64,000 nt of DNA from Helcococcus kunzii ATCC 51366 (GTDB taxonomy: Bacteria; Bacillota; Clostridia; Tissierellales; Peptoniphilaceae), in NCBI RefSeq assembly GCF_000245755.1, contig NZ_JH601088.1:395129-459128 (forward strand), given 5' to 3'. Shown in pieces: positions 21,369-30,673 of the stretch. The first letter of the stretch is position 1. Each line of letters starts with the position of its first letter. A program made the translations under genes and the position numbers. The notes under the pieces were generated by a model that was not told where the DNA came from, did not search any database, and saw only the letters and a program-made list of their open reading frames with translations.

Positions 21369-21970
21369 ATGAGAGTAATTATGACGGATTTAGAAAGTCC
21401 TATAAAATTAAATAAAAAATTATTACTATGCTTACTAATATCATTTATGTTGTTTTTAACTGCATGTTCAAATAATAAAAACAAAATATAGCTGAGTCTT
21501 CTACAGAAACTCAAAAAGAAGAAATAACTGACACGATAAAGAAAATAAAAGTAATTAGTTCTGATAGATCTAAAATAATTAAACTTGTAGAAAAAGAAAA
21601 AATCTTTAACATTAATGTTGATTCAAAATTTACTAAAGAAGATTTCTCACTATTTATAAATTTAGAAAATGAGGAAATGATCATTAATAATCTTAATAGC
21701 ATTAAAATAGGTTTATCCGTCCAAGATTTTAAAGAGGAATTATCAACACAAATAGGCAAATTTGATAATTCCAAAAAATATTGGGAAATCAAATTAAATA
21801 ATGGTAAATTAAAAGAAAAATACAATATAGATATTAGTAAAAATACGAATTTATTAACTGATAAAGAGATAGAGTTATTATTAAATAAAAAGGAATCTCT
21901 TGTATTAAGATTTGATATCTTTATTGATGAACAGAGTCCTGTAAGAATCTATAACCACTTTTTAAACTAA
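21369..21970 (+). pseudogene. Frameshifted lipoprotein gene
   Basis: The ATG at 21369 opens a lipoprotein signal (KLLLCLLISFMLFLTACSNN) that stops at 21489-21491. Moving one frame at the A5 run 21477-21481 restores an open frame from 21482 to 21970 (QNIAESSTETQKEEITDTIKK ... YNHFLN), giving a normal lipoprotein of about 200 aa. One lost A explains the break. It could be a true pseudogene, a phase-variable switch or a sequencing error. No domain recognised in the mature part. Confidence 0.75.
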
Positions 21971-22047
21971 TTTAAGTTCTAATAATTAGATTAATGTTTA
22001 CAAATTTTTATAAGATTATTATAAATATCTCTAAAATGATATAAAAA

Positions 22048-22102
22048 GAAAAAGGTGATATTGCAGAATAATTGCTTATATTCTGTCATCACCTTTTTTC
22101 TT
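22048..22102. terminator. Bidirectional terminator
   Basis: Stem AAAAAGGTGAT / ATCACCTTTTTT with inner AGAATA / TATTCT helix; A-run before, T-run after. Confidence 0.8.
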
Positions 22103-22205
22103 GGATTATAGCTCCTTTTGGTAAAATGATTTAATAAATTATAAATCCTTAATTAGTCTAAAATATTAATAATATTTTATTAATTTGTAGGGTGATTAAA
22201 TTATT

Positions 22206-22766
22206 TCAAGCAACAAAATAACTTGTTGTTGATATAAATCTTGATCCAATATTTGGTCTATAATACCTGGTAGTATTATGCCAGTTATCTACAATTATTA
22301 ATATTGTTTCATTATTTGTCATCTCAACATATCCGACACATATAACCCAGTGCCAGTTAAATAGTGCTTCTGATAAAAGTAATGTAGAAATGTTTCCTTT
22401 GTCTATGTTCTCTTTGATATGATTAATTTTGTTAAAAAAATGTGTCTTATTCTTCAACTTAATATGTTTATTTTTTAGGATTTTTTTAGTTTTATTGGCA
22501 AACCATAATACTGGCCCATTACCAATTAAATCATGATGCTCATCAAAAATATCATTATCGGATAGATAGTTTAATTTTGTAAAAAATATATCCAAATTGG
22601 TAGAGGTAGTTGCTGCACAGTGATTATTTGCATTGTTAAATCTACCTATAGTCAACCATGAATAGTATTTAATATCTGCTGTATTTATTTTTTTTATTTC
22701 TTTATTATTTATATCGGTGAAAAAGCCATAATCATTATCACCATATAAGATTTTCTTTATTTTCAT
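22206..22766 (-). CDS. Papain-like (C39-type) cysteine peptidase homologue
   Basis: 186 aa, no signal peptide. A Cys after Asn-His (NNHCAATTSTN), a later His in FNWHWVICVGY and an acidic/amide residue in LIIVDNWHNT follow the Cys-His-Asp/Asn order of papain-fold C39-like domains that stand alone in many Firmicutes. Cys and His spacing (about 90 residues) is reasonable. Substrate unknown and activity not shown. The start at 22766 is set by GAGGTG five bases upstream; a GTG two codons earlier is less likely. Confidence 0.55.
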   Translation of the reverse strand: MKIKKILYGDNDYGFFTDINNKEIKKINTADIKYYSWLTIGRFNNANNHCAATTSTNLDIFFTKLNYLSDNDIFDEHHDLIGNGPVLWFANKTKKILKNKHIKLKNKTHFFNKINHIKENIDKGNISTLLLSEALFNWHWVICVGYVEMTNNETILIIVDNWHNTTRYYRPNIGSRFISTTSYFVA

Positions 22767-22854
22767 ATGCACCTCATAAAAAGTTTACATAAATTTACAA
22801 ACAATTACAACAGTGTTATTATTAATATAGAAAAATAGTGATGTGAGGTGCTTT

Positions 22855-24072
22855 ATGATTGGTATTGACATATTTAAAATTGATAGAGTAAACAAGCTAA
22901 AGCAAAAAGAAAGATTTATAAAAAGATTTTTTACTTCAAATGAAATAGAATATCTAAAAAGTAGACATCTTAGTAGTCACAGCATTGCAGGTTTATTTGC
23001 AACGAAAGAAGCGGTGACGAAAGCTTTTGGTGTTGGGATTTCTGAAGAGTTGGGATTAAGTGATATTGAGGTATTACATGATGAGAAAAACGCACCATAT
23101 ATCAACACAGAACTAAATAAAATTAAAATACTGATGGAAAAGAAAAACATTAAAAATATTAATGTAAATATAAGTCATGATGGGGATTACGCTATTGCTA
23201 TATGCAAATTATCTGAAGAAGAAAATAAAACAGGAGTGGATTCTATGTTACCTCAAAGAATTGATGATTCAAATAAATATACATATGGTAAGATACTTAT
23301 TATTGGTGGATCTAAAGGCATGAGTGGCTCTGTATTTTTAGCATCAGAAGCAGCGTTAAGAGCAGGAGCTGGAATTGTGTATACATTAGTTCCAGAATGT
23401 CTTACAGAAATTTTGGAGAATAAAACAACAGAACAAATCGTTATTTCCTTAAACGATGATGGGGATAAAGAATTTGGAAATTTCAAAAGAGAAGACTTAT
23501 TAAATATAATCCAAAATAAATCAGTGATTGCAATTGGACCAGGAATGGGACATTCAGAACATGTAAAAGAAATATTGGAAATAGTTCTATATAATTTTGA
23601 TGGACCTATTGTTATAGATGCTGATGCTATTGACATCATTGCTGATAATCACGAGTTAATAAGAGAAAATATATATTTAACTCCACATGCTATGGAGTTT
23701 TCAAGACTATCAGGATATACGCTAAATGAAATAAATTATGATAGAGAAGGGTTTGTACATAATTTTATTGACCGATATGATGTTAATTTACTATTAAAAG
23801 GTAAAAATTCAATTATTGCAAATAAAGAACAATTCTATATAAATGAAACAGGAAATAATGGCATGTCAACATCTGGAAGTGGTGATGTTTTAACAGGCAT
23901 CATTTCCGCATTTTTAGCAAGAGAAAATAGCTTTGACATGTTTAAATTAGCATGCTTTGTACATGGCCTATCAGGCGACTTAGCAGCGAAAAGATATGGT
24001 AAAACAAGCTTAATAGCAAGAGATATTATTAACTTTTTACCATATGCGATTGGAGAATTAGATGGGGAATAG
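22855..24072 (+). CDS. AcpS-NnrD fusion: holo-ACP synthase plus ADP-dependent NAD(P)H-hydrate dehydratase
   Basis: 405 aa with two enzymes. Residues 1-120 are AcpS: GIDIFKIDRV at the start and GLFATKEAVTKAFG, the Mg/CoA site. It transfers phosphopantetheine to acyl carrier protein. Residues about 135-405 are the YjeF C-terminal domain: GGSKGMSGSVFLASEAALRAGAG, GPGMG, DADAI, LTPHAMEFSRL and GNNGMSTSGSGDVLTGI, which repairs hydrated NAD(P)H. The YjeF N-terminal epimerase domain is missing. GAGGTG sets the ATG at 22855 over a GTG at 22843. It overlaps alr by 11 bases. Confidence 0.9.
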   Translation: MIGIDIFKIDRVNKLKQKERFIKRFFTSNEIEYLKSRHLSSHSIAGLFATKEAVTKAFGVGISEELGLSDIEVLHDEKNAPYINTELNKIKILMEKKNIKNINVNISHDGDYAIAICKLSEEENKTGVDSMLPQRIDDSNKYTYGKILIIGGSKGMSGSVFLASEAALRAGAGIVYTLVPECLTEILENKTTEQIVISLNDDGDKEFGNFKREDLLNIIQNKSVIAIGPGMGHSEHVKEILEIVLYNFDGPIVIDADAIDIIADNHELIRENIYLTPHAMEFSRLSGYTLNEINYDREGFVHNFIDRYDVNLLLKGKNSIIANKEQFYINETGNNGMSTSGSGDVLTGIISAFLARENSFDMFKLACFVHGLSGDLAAKRYGKTSLIARDIINFLPYAIGELDGE

Positions 24073-25165
24073 TACAAATATTTTAGAAGTAAATATTAAT
24101 AAAATAAGAAATAATATCAATATATTAGAAAATATTGCAAAGAAGAAATACTATGCTGTGGTGAAAGCAAACGCCTATGGTCTTGGTGCAGCAGAAATTG
24201 CAAAAAGAATTGAAGATATAGTTTATGGATATTGTGTAGCGACAATAGATGAAGCTGTTGAACTAAGAAAAGCAGGCATAAAAAAAGACATAATTGTTTT
24301 AGGATATATTTTACCGGAAAATTACCATTTACTCTCAGAATATAATATTATAACAACAATTTATAGCATTGATATTGCTAGAGAAATGGAAAAACTGGGT
24401 AAAAAAATAAGAGCACATATAAAAATTGAAACTGGTCACAATAGATTAGGATTTAAACCTGAAGATAAATCTTATGAAGAGATTATGGAAATCAATACAT
24501 TTAAGAATATTTCTCTAGAGGGTATTTTTTCGCATTTATCTACGGCGGATGAAAAAGACTCATACTATACAGAGCTTCAACATAAAAGATTTGAAGAAGC
24601 AATAAATGCACTTAAAGATTTAACTAAAAACTGGATAAAGCATTTATCTAACGATGCGGCTATGATTGCTTATGATTTTGATTATGATGCTGTAAGATCC
24701 GGTATATCACTTTATGGAGTTTATCCTTCAGAATATATGAATGAAAATTATCATATCGGATTGGAGACTGCGTTTGAATTGAAATCAAGAATTTCTTTTA
24801 TTAAGGAAATTGAAAAAGGAGATTCTGTATCATATGGTCGAACATTTATAGCTAAAGAAAAAATGAAAATAGCGACTGTTTCAATAGGGTATGCAGATGG
24901 ATATCACAGATTAATTTCAAATAGAGGATATGTGTTAATAAATGGGAAAAAAGCACAGATATTAGGTAATATTACCATGGATCAGATGATGGTTGATATT
25001 TCAAATATTGATGCTCAAATTCACGATGAAGTGGTGTTAATAGGTAAAAGTGGCGACGAGGAAATCACCCCTGAACAAGTTGCAAACTGGGCAGAAACAA
25101 TTACATATGAAATAATGACATCTATTTCACCTAGGGTAAAGAGAACATACATATATGAGGAGTAA
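24062..25165 (+). CDS. alr: Alanine racemase
   Basis: 367 aa PLP enzyme making D-alanine for peptidoglycan. PLP Lys K35 in YAVVKANAYGLG, substrate-binding GHNRLGF, catalytic Tyr in VSYGRTF and the C-terminal MDQMMVD block are present. Begins inside the end of the acpS-nnrD gene and is followed after 3 bases by mazF, the same order as in bacilli except that the antitoxin gene is absent. Confidence 0.96.
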   Translation: MGNSTNILEVNINKIRNNINILENIAKKKYYAVVKANAYGLGAAEIAKRIEDIVYGYCVATIDEAVELRKAGIKKDIIVLGYILPENYHLLSEYNIITTIYSIDIAREMEKLGKKIRAHIKIETGHNRLGFKPEDKSYEEIMEINTFKNISLEGIFSHLSTADEKDSYYTELQHKRFEEAINALKDLTKNWIKHLSNDAAMIAYDFDYDAVRSGISLYGVYPSEYMNENYHIGLETAFELKSRISFIKEIEKGDSVSYGRTFIAKEKMKIATVSIGYADGYHRLISNRGYVLINGKKAQILGNITMDQMMVDISNIDAQIHDEVVLIGKSGDEEITPEQVANWAETITYEIMTSISPRVKRTYIYEE

Positions 25166-25168
25166 TAA

Positions 25169-25528
25169 TTGAGAGTAAAAAGAGGAGATGTCATATATGC
25201 TGACTTAAGTCCTGTCGTGGGTTCTGAGCAGGGTGGGGTAAGGCCGGTAGTAGTGATACAAAACAATGTAGGTAATAAATATAGTCCTACGGTCATCATT
25301 GCAGCTATTACTTCACAAACAAACAAAACAAATTTGCCAACCCATGTTAAGATAGTTGATGCCGATATAAAATTACCAAAGAATTCGGTTGTACTATTGG
25401 AACAAGTTAGGACAATAGATAAAAAAAGATTAAGAGACAAAGTTGGAAATCTAGATGATCGTACTATGCATAAAATAGATAAAGCATTAATAGCATCATT
25501 CGCATTAAATGATTATTTAGATGAATAA
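25169..25528 (+). CDS. mazF: MazF/EndoA-type mRNA interferase (PemK family)
   Basis: 119 aa. [28 protein letters not shown] at the N terminus, [16 protein letters not shown] and [18 protein letters not shown] are hallmark MazF segments, with the catalytic Arg and Thr in those loops. The start is TTG, with GAGGAG six bases before it. No antitoxin ORF fits in the 3 bases after alr, and none follows. The next ATG is 12 bases past its stop. Confidence 0.9.
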   Translation: MRVKRGDVIYADLSPVVGSEQGGVRPVVVIQNNVGNKYSPTVIIAAITSQTNKTNLPTHVKIVDADIKLPKNSVVLLEQVRTIDKKRLRDKVGNLDDRTMHKIDKALIASFALNDYLDE

Positions 25529-25539
25529 TGGAGGAAAAT

Positions 25540-26100
25540 ATGAAGGTTTTTGTTTTATTAAATAATACATTTGAAGAGATAGAAGCATTAACAGTTGTTG
25601 ACTATTTAAGGAGAGCATCCATTGACGTGACAACAGTATCAATGCATGAAAAATTGTTAGTTAAGGGCGGACACAATATTGAAGTATCCGCAGATATTAC
25701 TTTTGATAATCTAAAAAGAGATATGATAGATGTGCTATACATTCCAGGAGGATTGCCAGCAGCAAGAGAAATATCAGAAAATAAAGAAGTTATTGAATTG
25801 GTACAATATCTAAAAGAAAATAATAAAATAATTGCTGCTATGTGTGCAGGTCCACTTATACTTGAAACTTCACAAATAGCAAAAGATGAAGTGATTACTT
25901 CATTTCCAGGTGTAAAGGATGAGTTGAAATCAATAAAAGAATATTCCGAAGATGTAGTAGTAAAATCAGGAAATATTATTACGTCTAGAGGACCAGCAAC
26001 AGCTGTATTTTTAGCATTGAAATTAATTGAAGAAATAAAGGGGAAAGAAGTTAGAGATAAAGTTGCTGAAGGCATCTTATTTAACTATATAGAAAAATAA
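25540..26100 (+). CDS. DJ-1/PfpI-family protein (ThiJ/YajL type)
   Basis: 186 aa glutamine-amidotransferase-like fold. Nucleophile Cys in IAAMCAGPLIL, Glu in FEEIEALTV near the N terminus, and the DVLYIPGGLPAA strand are typical of the DJ-1/YajL clade, proposed to be chaperone, deglycase or redox proteins; the exact activity is debated. GGAGG before ATG 25540 is in frame with an earlier ATG at 25528, which I reject. Stop overlaps the next ATG by one base. Confidence 0.85.
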   Translation: MKVFVLLNNTFEEIEALTVVDYLRRASIDVTTVSMHEKLLVKGGHNIEVSADITFDNLKRDMIDVLYIPGGLPAAREISENKEVIELVQYLKENNKIIAAMCAGPLILETSQIAKDEVITSFPGVKDELKSIKEYSEDVVVKSGNIITSRGPATAVFLALKLIEEIKGKEVRDKVAEGILFNYIEK

Positions 26101-26942
26101 TGGATAAAATAATTTTAGGCATTTTTCTGTTTCTAATTATTTTTATTATCTATATATTTTATGATAATGCTCATCCAAAAAAGGAAGTTCTTAAGATAAA
26201 AAAGAAGATGCCTGAAAGTATTGATAAACTTCGAATTTTACAAATTTCTGATTTACATAATCAAAAATTTGGTGAAAATCAAGAAAGATTATTAAATTTA
26301 ATAGATGATAATTATGATTTGATATTTATTACGGGTGATTTAATAGATAGAAGATATACAAATATTACAGAAGCTATGAATTTAGTTAATAATCTAAAAT
26401 GTGAAAATATCTTTTATATTAAAGGAAATCATGAAAAAGGGGCAAAAGATTATCCTATACTTGAAAAAGAATTGTTAAATAGTGGGATAAAGGTACTAGA
26501 TAATAAAAATTTTAGTTTTAGAGATATAAATATTTGTGGTGTAGACGATCCTGCAGAATATATCACATTAAGTAAAAAGAAAGACATTAATGAATACAAG
26601 GTTTTAGAAGAAAATATAAAAACATTATTAGAACAATCAGACAGCAAATTTAATATTTTATTATCACATCGTCCAGAGTATTTCGACTTGTATGTAAAAT
26701 ATAATATTGATTTGGTATTTAGCGGCCATTCACATGGTGGTCAAGTTAGAATCTTTGGGAAAGGTTTGTATTCAGCGAGTCAAGGATTTTTTGGGAAATA
26801 TGATGGGGGTGTCTATAAAAAAGGCAATACAACAATGGTAAATTCTAGAGGATTAGGCAATAATTTTCCGTTTGCAAAAAGAATTTTCAATACTCCTCAG
26901 ATTATTGAGATAATACTTGAAAACGAAAAATCAAGCTTGTAA
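26100..26942 (+). CDS. Membrane-anchored metallophosphoesterase (YkuE-like)
   Basis: 280 aa. One N-terminal membrane helix (IILGIFLFLIIFIIYIFY), then calcineurin-like motifs ISDLHN, TGDLIDRR, KGNHEKG, LSHRPEYF and FSGHSHGGQVR. Similar anchored phosphoesterases act on cell-envelope lipids or unknown substrates. Overlaps the DJ-1 stop codon by one base, so part of the same transcript. Confidence 0.85.
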   Translation: MDKIILGIFLFLIIFIIYIFYDNAHPKKEVLKIKKKMPESIDKLRILQISDLHNQKFGENQERLLNLIDDNYDLIFITGDLIDRRYTNITEAMNLVNNLKCENIFYIKGNHEKGAKDYPILEKELLNSGIKVLDNKNFSFRDINICGVDDPAEYITLSKKKDINEYKVLEENIKTLLEQSDSKFNILLSHRPEYFDLYVKYNIDLVFSGHSHGGQVRIFGKGLYSASQGFFGKYDGGVYKKGNTTMVNSRGLGNNFPFAKRIFNTPQIIEIILENEKSSL

Positions 26943-27018
26943 CAATATATTATTTATTGTAAAATATAATGTGGACATTCCAATAATAATGATTTTCATT
27001 TTGAAAATGGAGGAAAAA

Positions 27019-27537
27019 ATGGACTTAAAATCAAAAGTAAGAGTAATAGAAGATTTCCCAAAAAAAGGAATTAGTTTTAAGGATATTACTACTTTACTAA
27101 GTGATAGCGAAATTCTAAGAGAAACAATTGATGTATTATGTGATAAAGTAAAAGACTTGGATTTCGATTATATCGTAGGTATTGAAGCTAGAGGTTTCTT
27201 ATTAGGGATGCCAATGGCTTATAAATTAAATAAAGGTTTTGTACCTATAAGAAAGCCTGGTAAATTACCTGGAAATATTATTAAAAAAGAATATGACTTA
27301 GAATATGGTAAAAATGTTGTTGAAATCGACTCTGATGCATTAAAAGAAGGTGATAGAGTTTTACTTATAGACGATCTTTTAGCAACAGGTGGTACCGCAA
27401 GAGCAGCTTTAGAATTAGTGGAAGCGACAGGTGCAGAAGTTGTTTGTGCAGGATTTTTAATAGAATTAACCGATTTAAAAGGAATTGATAAATTTGAAGG
27501 TTATAATACTTTCACATTAATAAAATATAATCACTAA
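27019..27537 (+). CDS. apt: Adenine phosphoribosyltransferase
   Basis: 172 aa, normal length. Salvages adenine to AMP using PRPP. N-terminal RVIEDFPKKGISFKDITTLL, GIEARGFLLG, and PRPP loop VLLIDDLLATGGTA are diagnostic. The open frame reaches back to 26917 but GGAGG sits just before ATG 27019, which gives the family-standard N terminus. Terminator follows at 27543-27580. Confidence 0.96.
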   Translation: MDLKSKVRVIEDFPKKGISFKDITTLLSDSEILRETIDVLCDKVKDLDFDYIVGIEARGFLLGMPMAYKLNKGFVPIRKPGKLPGNIIKKEYDLEYGKNVVEIDSDALKEGDRVLLIDDLLATGGTARAALELVEATGAEVVCAGFLIELTDLKGIDKFEGYNTFTLIKYNH

Positions 27538-27542
27538 AAAAA

Positions 27543-27580
27543 TGGGAATCAAGCAATTGATTCCTATTAGTTTTTTTTGG
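27543..27580 (+). terminator. Terminator after apt
   Basis: Stem GGAATCAA / TTGATTCC, 4-nt loop, followed by TATTAG and T8. Confidence 0.8.
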
Positions 27581-27641
27581 GTTAAATAGGATAAAGACCT
27601 ACAATACTGAGAAAACTCGTAGATAACAATTTTGAGGCAAT

Positions 27642-29126
27642 ATGGTAGATGACAAAAATAAATTTAATAAAATTAAATATTTCCAAGAAAAATTAGAAAC
27701 TCTTGATGAACAAATTATGGAGTTGGTTTCAGAAAGATTGAGTGTTGGTGATGATTTAACTCGTGAAATTTTTACTAATAATCTCGATTTAGATAACAAT
27801 TACCTTGTCGAAAGAAGCTTCAAAATGGATGAAAATCAAGATGATGCTATACAGAGTTTTATGGAAAATTTATATGATATTTGTGAACAAAGATTTAGAT
27901 ATATGGAGAGTAAATATAATTCTCAATTTGCAAGTATAGGTAATGGAGATGCTTATAAATTTACTAAAGAGATTTTTAATAGAGTATTAGATAAAGAATA
28001 TTATCATTTTCCTTGTCAAGAGAAATTACTTGAAAATTTACTATATAGACACAATTTTCAAGGGCTTTCAATTGGAAAACCATATAAAACAGAAGTGCTT
28101 AGTCATCTTGACGATATGACAAACCAAGTAAAAGAGATTGGAGAAGCTAATTTAGTTCAGTTTTATAAAGGTAGAAAATATGGATTTAATACTGAATATT
28201 ATGGGTTAATGAAGCTGTTTGAAAAAAAAGATATTGAGATAAAAGGGAAAAATATTATTGTTTTAATATCAGATGAATCAACGAAAATTATAGAATATAC
28301 ATTATCAAAATTACATCCAAATTTTATTAAAATAATTGATATAAATGATTTTGAAAAAGTAGACGATGATTTTGAAATTTTAATTAATATAGTAGAGACA
28401 AAAAAACTTCCTTTACTTGATTTATCTAAATTTAGGAATTTAGAAACAGTAGTTGATATAAACTATAATCCATATTTTTCAAAACTATATATAGATGCAA
28501 AGGCAAATAATATCAAAGTTGTAAATGGACTATATAAAAATATTTATCAAGTTAAAAAAAGTATGGAAATCTTATTAAGAAGAAAATTTGAAGATACATA
28601 TTTTGAAAATATTGCTAAAGATATTATAAAGAAAGATATTAATATTGTTCTTGTGGGTATGCCAGGAGCAGGCAAGACGACTATTGGAAAAAAACTTTCC
28701 AAATTATTGGAAAGAAAACATTATGATTTAGATAAGGAATTTAAAAAAGAATATGGTATATTATCTTCTGATTTTTTAAGATATGAAAGTGAAGATGAAT
28801 TTAGAAGAAAAGAGCATGAAATTGTAAAGAAATTGACGAGACAAAATGGTCTAATCATCTCTACTAGTGGTGGTGTTGTAAATAAAGATGAAAATTACTA
28901 TTATTTAAAGAAGGATTCGATAATATTTAGAGTTGATAGAGATTTAAATAAATTATCCACTAAAAATAGACCATTATCCGAAGGTGGGATAGATACATTA
29001 ATAAAAATGTATGAAGATAGATCAGAAAAATATGATTATTTTACAGATTTTGTAGTTAAAAACCATGGTGATTTTAATAGGGTGGCATATAGGATAAAGG
29101 ACATTTTTGAAAATATAGATATATAA
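27642..29126 (+). CDS. Chorismate mutase - shikimate dehydrogenase-like - shikimate kinase fusion
   Basis: 494 aa with three domains of the aromatic pathway. Residues 1-92: AroQ-type helical chorismate mutase (LETLDEQIMELVSERLSVG). Residues about 105-315: AroE-like; the catalytic Lys K149 is kept in LSIGKPYKTEVLSHLD, and GFNTEYYGL replaces the usual NTDxxG with Glu for Asp; the Rossmann half lacks a clear GxGG(A/S) loop. Residues about 325-494: shikimate kinase with Walker A GMPGAGKTT (339-347), STSGGVV and RPLSEG. Whether the middle domain is still active is doubtful. Single gene; RBS TTGAGG. Confidence 0.82.
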   Translation: MVDDKNKFNKIKYFQEKLETLDEQIMELVSERLSVGDDLTREIFTNNLDLDNNYLVERSFKMDENQDDAIQSFMENLYDICEQRFRYMESKYNSQFASIGNGDAYKFTKEIFNRVLDKEYYHFPCQEKLLENLLYRHNFQGLSIGKPYKTEVLSHLDDMTNQVKEIGEANLVQFYKGRKYGFNTEYYGLMKLFEKKDIEIKGKNIIVLISDESTKIIEYTLSKLHPNFIKIIDINDFEKVDDDFEILINIVETKKLPLLDLSKFRNLETVVDINYNPYFSKLYIDAKANNIKVVNGLYKNIYQVKKSMEILLRRKFEDTYFENIAKDIIKKDINIVLVGMPGAGKTTIGKKLSKLLERKHYDLDKEFKKEYGILSSDFLRYESEDEFRRKEHEIVKKLTRQNGLIISTSGGVVNKDENYYYLKKDSIIFRVDRDLNKLSTKNRPLSEGGIDTLIKMYEDRSEKYDYFTDFVVKNHGDFNRVAYRIKDIFENIDI

Positions 29127-29195
29127 ATTTTAGATATTTTGTGTTTGGGTATAATAAAATATGTAGGTAAATATAGAAATATCTAGGAGGATACT

Positions 29196-29699
29196 ATGAA
29201 AAAAATTGCTATATTAATCGAAAGTTTATTTAATGAAGAAGAATTAATTGCTCCATATCACAGATTAAGAGAAGATTATGAAGTAGTATTAGTTGGTACA
29301 GAAGCGGATACTGAATATCGTTCAAAAGAAGGATTTACAAAGAAAAGTGATGTAGCTTCAAGAGATATTTCTGCGGATGATTTTGCAGGAGTAGTTATAC
29401 CAGGTGGGTTCTCACCAGATTATATGAGAAAATCAAAAGATTCTGTAAAATTTGTTAAAGATATATATGAAAGTGGTAAACCTGTTGCAGCTATTTGCCA
29501 TGCAGGATGGATGCTTGCAGAATCATTAGACTTAAATGGCGTTAAAATGACATCCACATCAACTATTAGAAAAGATATGGAAAATGCAGGAGCTAATTGG
29601 GTTGACGAGGAAGTGGTTGTTGATAAAAATTTAGTTACTTCAAGAAGCCCTAAAGACATACCTGCTTTTATGAAAGAATTTATCAAATTAGTAGGATAA
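29196..29699 (+). CDS. PfpI/YhbO-family DJ-1 superfamily protein
   Basis: 167 aa. Nucleophile Cys in AAICHAGWMLAES, Glu in SLFNEEELIAPYHRL, and VVIPGGFSPDYMRKS are the PfpI/YhbO signatures (C-H-A-G elbow). Family members form stress-related oligomers reported as peptidases or deglycases. Strong RBS (CTAGGAGGATACT). Second DJ-1 superfamily member within 4 kb, of a different clade from the one at 25540. Confidence 0.88.
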   Translation: MKKIAILIESLFNEEELIAPYHRLREDYEVVLVGTEADTEYRSKEGFTKKSDVASRDISADDFAGVVIPGGFSPDYMRKSKDSVKFVKDIYESGKPVAAICHAGWMLAESLDLNGVKMTSTSTIRKDMENAGANWVDEEVVVDKNLVTSRSPKDIPAFMKEFIKLVG

Positions 29700-29739
29700 A
29701 TTACTAATTTAGAATACTGAAATACAACATATTAAATAT

Positions 29740-29792
29740 TAAAAAAAGGAGCTATTGCAAATGAAATGTATTTTGCAGTAGCTCTTTTAGTA
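29740..29792. terminator. Bidirectional terminator
   Basis: Stem AAAGGAGCTA-TGCAA / TTGCA-TAGCTCTTTT with A-run before and T-run after, between convergent genes. Confidence 0.8.
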
Positions 29793-29799
29793 TCTTAAA

Positions 29800-30567
29800 T
29801 TATTTTTCAAATTCTATATAAATATGGTTATGATCAGAAGAGTAAATATCATTTTCTTTTATTCTTAAAACTTCACTTTTAGAAATATTAAATGGTGATT
29901 TTACAAAGATATAATCAATTGGCTCACCCAAAGTGACATCAGTATAATTGTGTATAGTTAAGGAGTTCTCTTTATCTTGTAGTTTATCATAACTATTTTC
30001 TAGATTTTCTTTATTTAACAATGTGTCAATATAGCCATCTGAAGGTACAGTGTTAAAATCTCCCATTAACAATACTGGAAAATTAGTCTCATCTATTATG
30101 TTTTCTATTAGATCAGAAGATTTTATTCTTGCTTCAACTCCAACATGGTCAAAATGAGTGTTGATAAATTTCAAAATTTTATCATGTGTATTTCTGTCAA
30201 TCACTGTAGCGTATGAGTATATTCTTGGCAAATCTCCATCCCAAGTATTTGAATGTTTTTCATATGGTGTATCTGACAACCATAGTGTTTTCTTATCTTC
30301 AATTAAAAATTTGTCTTTCTTTACAAATACTGGATTCATCTCTGCAGTTTCACTTTCTTCTCTAAATTCTCCATAATAATAATATTTTTCAGAGAAGAAA
30401 TTTACTAAATCATCTAATTGTCTTGATTTAACTTCTTGAAATCCAATAAAGTCAGGATTGATTTTATCAATCATATTCTTTAAAACGTATTTTCTATCTT
30501 TCCATTGGTATTTGTCATTTTCATTTTCATATCTAATATTTACACTTAATGCATTATACTTTGTCAT
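29800..30567 (-). CDS. Endonuclease/exonuclease/phosphatase (EEP) family protein
   Basis: 255 aa, no signal peptide. EEP motifs: Asn in LSVNIRYEN, Glu in IGFQEVKSRQL, INTHFDHVG, MGDFNTVPSD and the final SDHNHIYIEF. The Mg-dependent fold cleaves nucleic acid or phosphodiester/phosphoinositol substrates; the substrate is not clear from sequence. AGGAGTG before ATG 30567 sets the start. Confidence 0.85.
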   Translation of the reverse strand: MTKYNALSVNIRYENENDKYQWKDRKYVLKNMIDKINPDFIGFQEVKSRQLDDLVNFFSEKYYYYGEFREESETAEMNPVFVKKDKFLIEDKKTLWLSDTPYEKHSNTWDGDLPRIYSYATVIDRNTHDKILKFINTHFDHVGVEARIKSSDLIENIIDETNFPVLLMGDFNTVPSDGYIDTLLNKENLENSYDKLQDKENSLTIHNYTDVTLGEPIDYIFVKSPFNISKSEVLRIKENDIYSSDHNHIYIEFEK

Positions 30568-30673
30568 AATCACTCCTATGATTTATAATTTACTTAATGA
30601 TTGGTTTTAACATGCCAAATTTATTATAAGATAAATGTTTTAAAATGTTAAATACAAATAACAAGGAAAATAT

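Noticed and set aside
26917..27018. 34-residue N-terminal extension of apt
   Set aside because: No homology to the family N terminus, and GGAGG is placed for the ATG at 27019.
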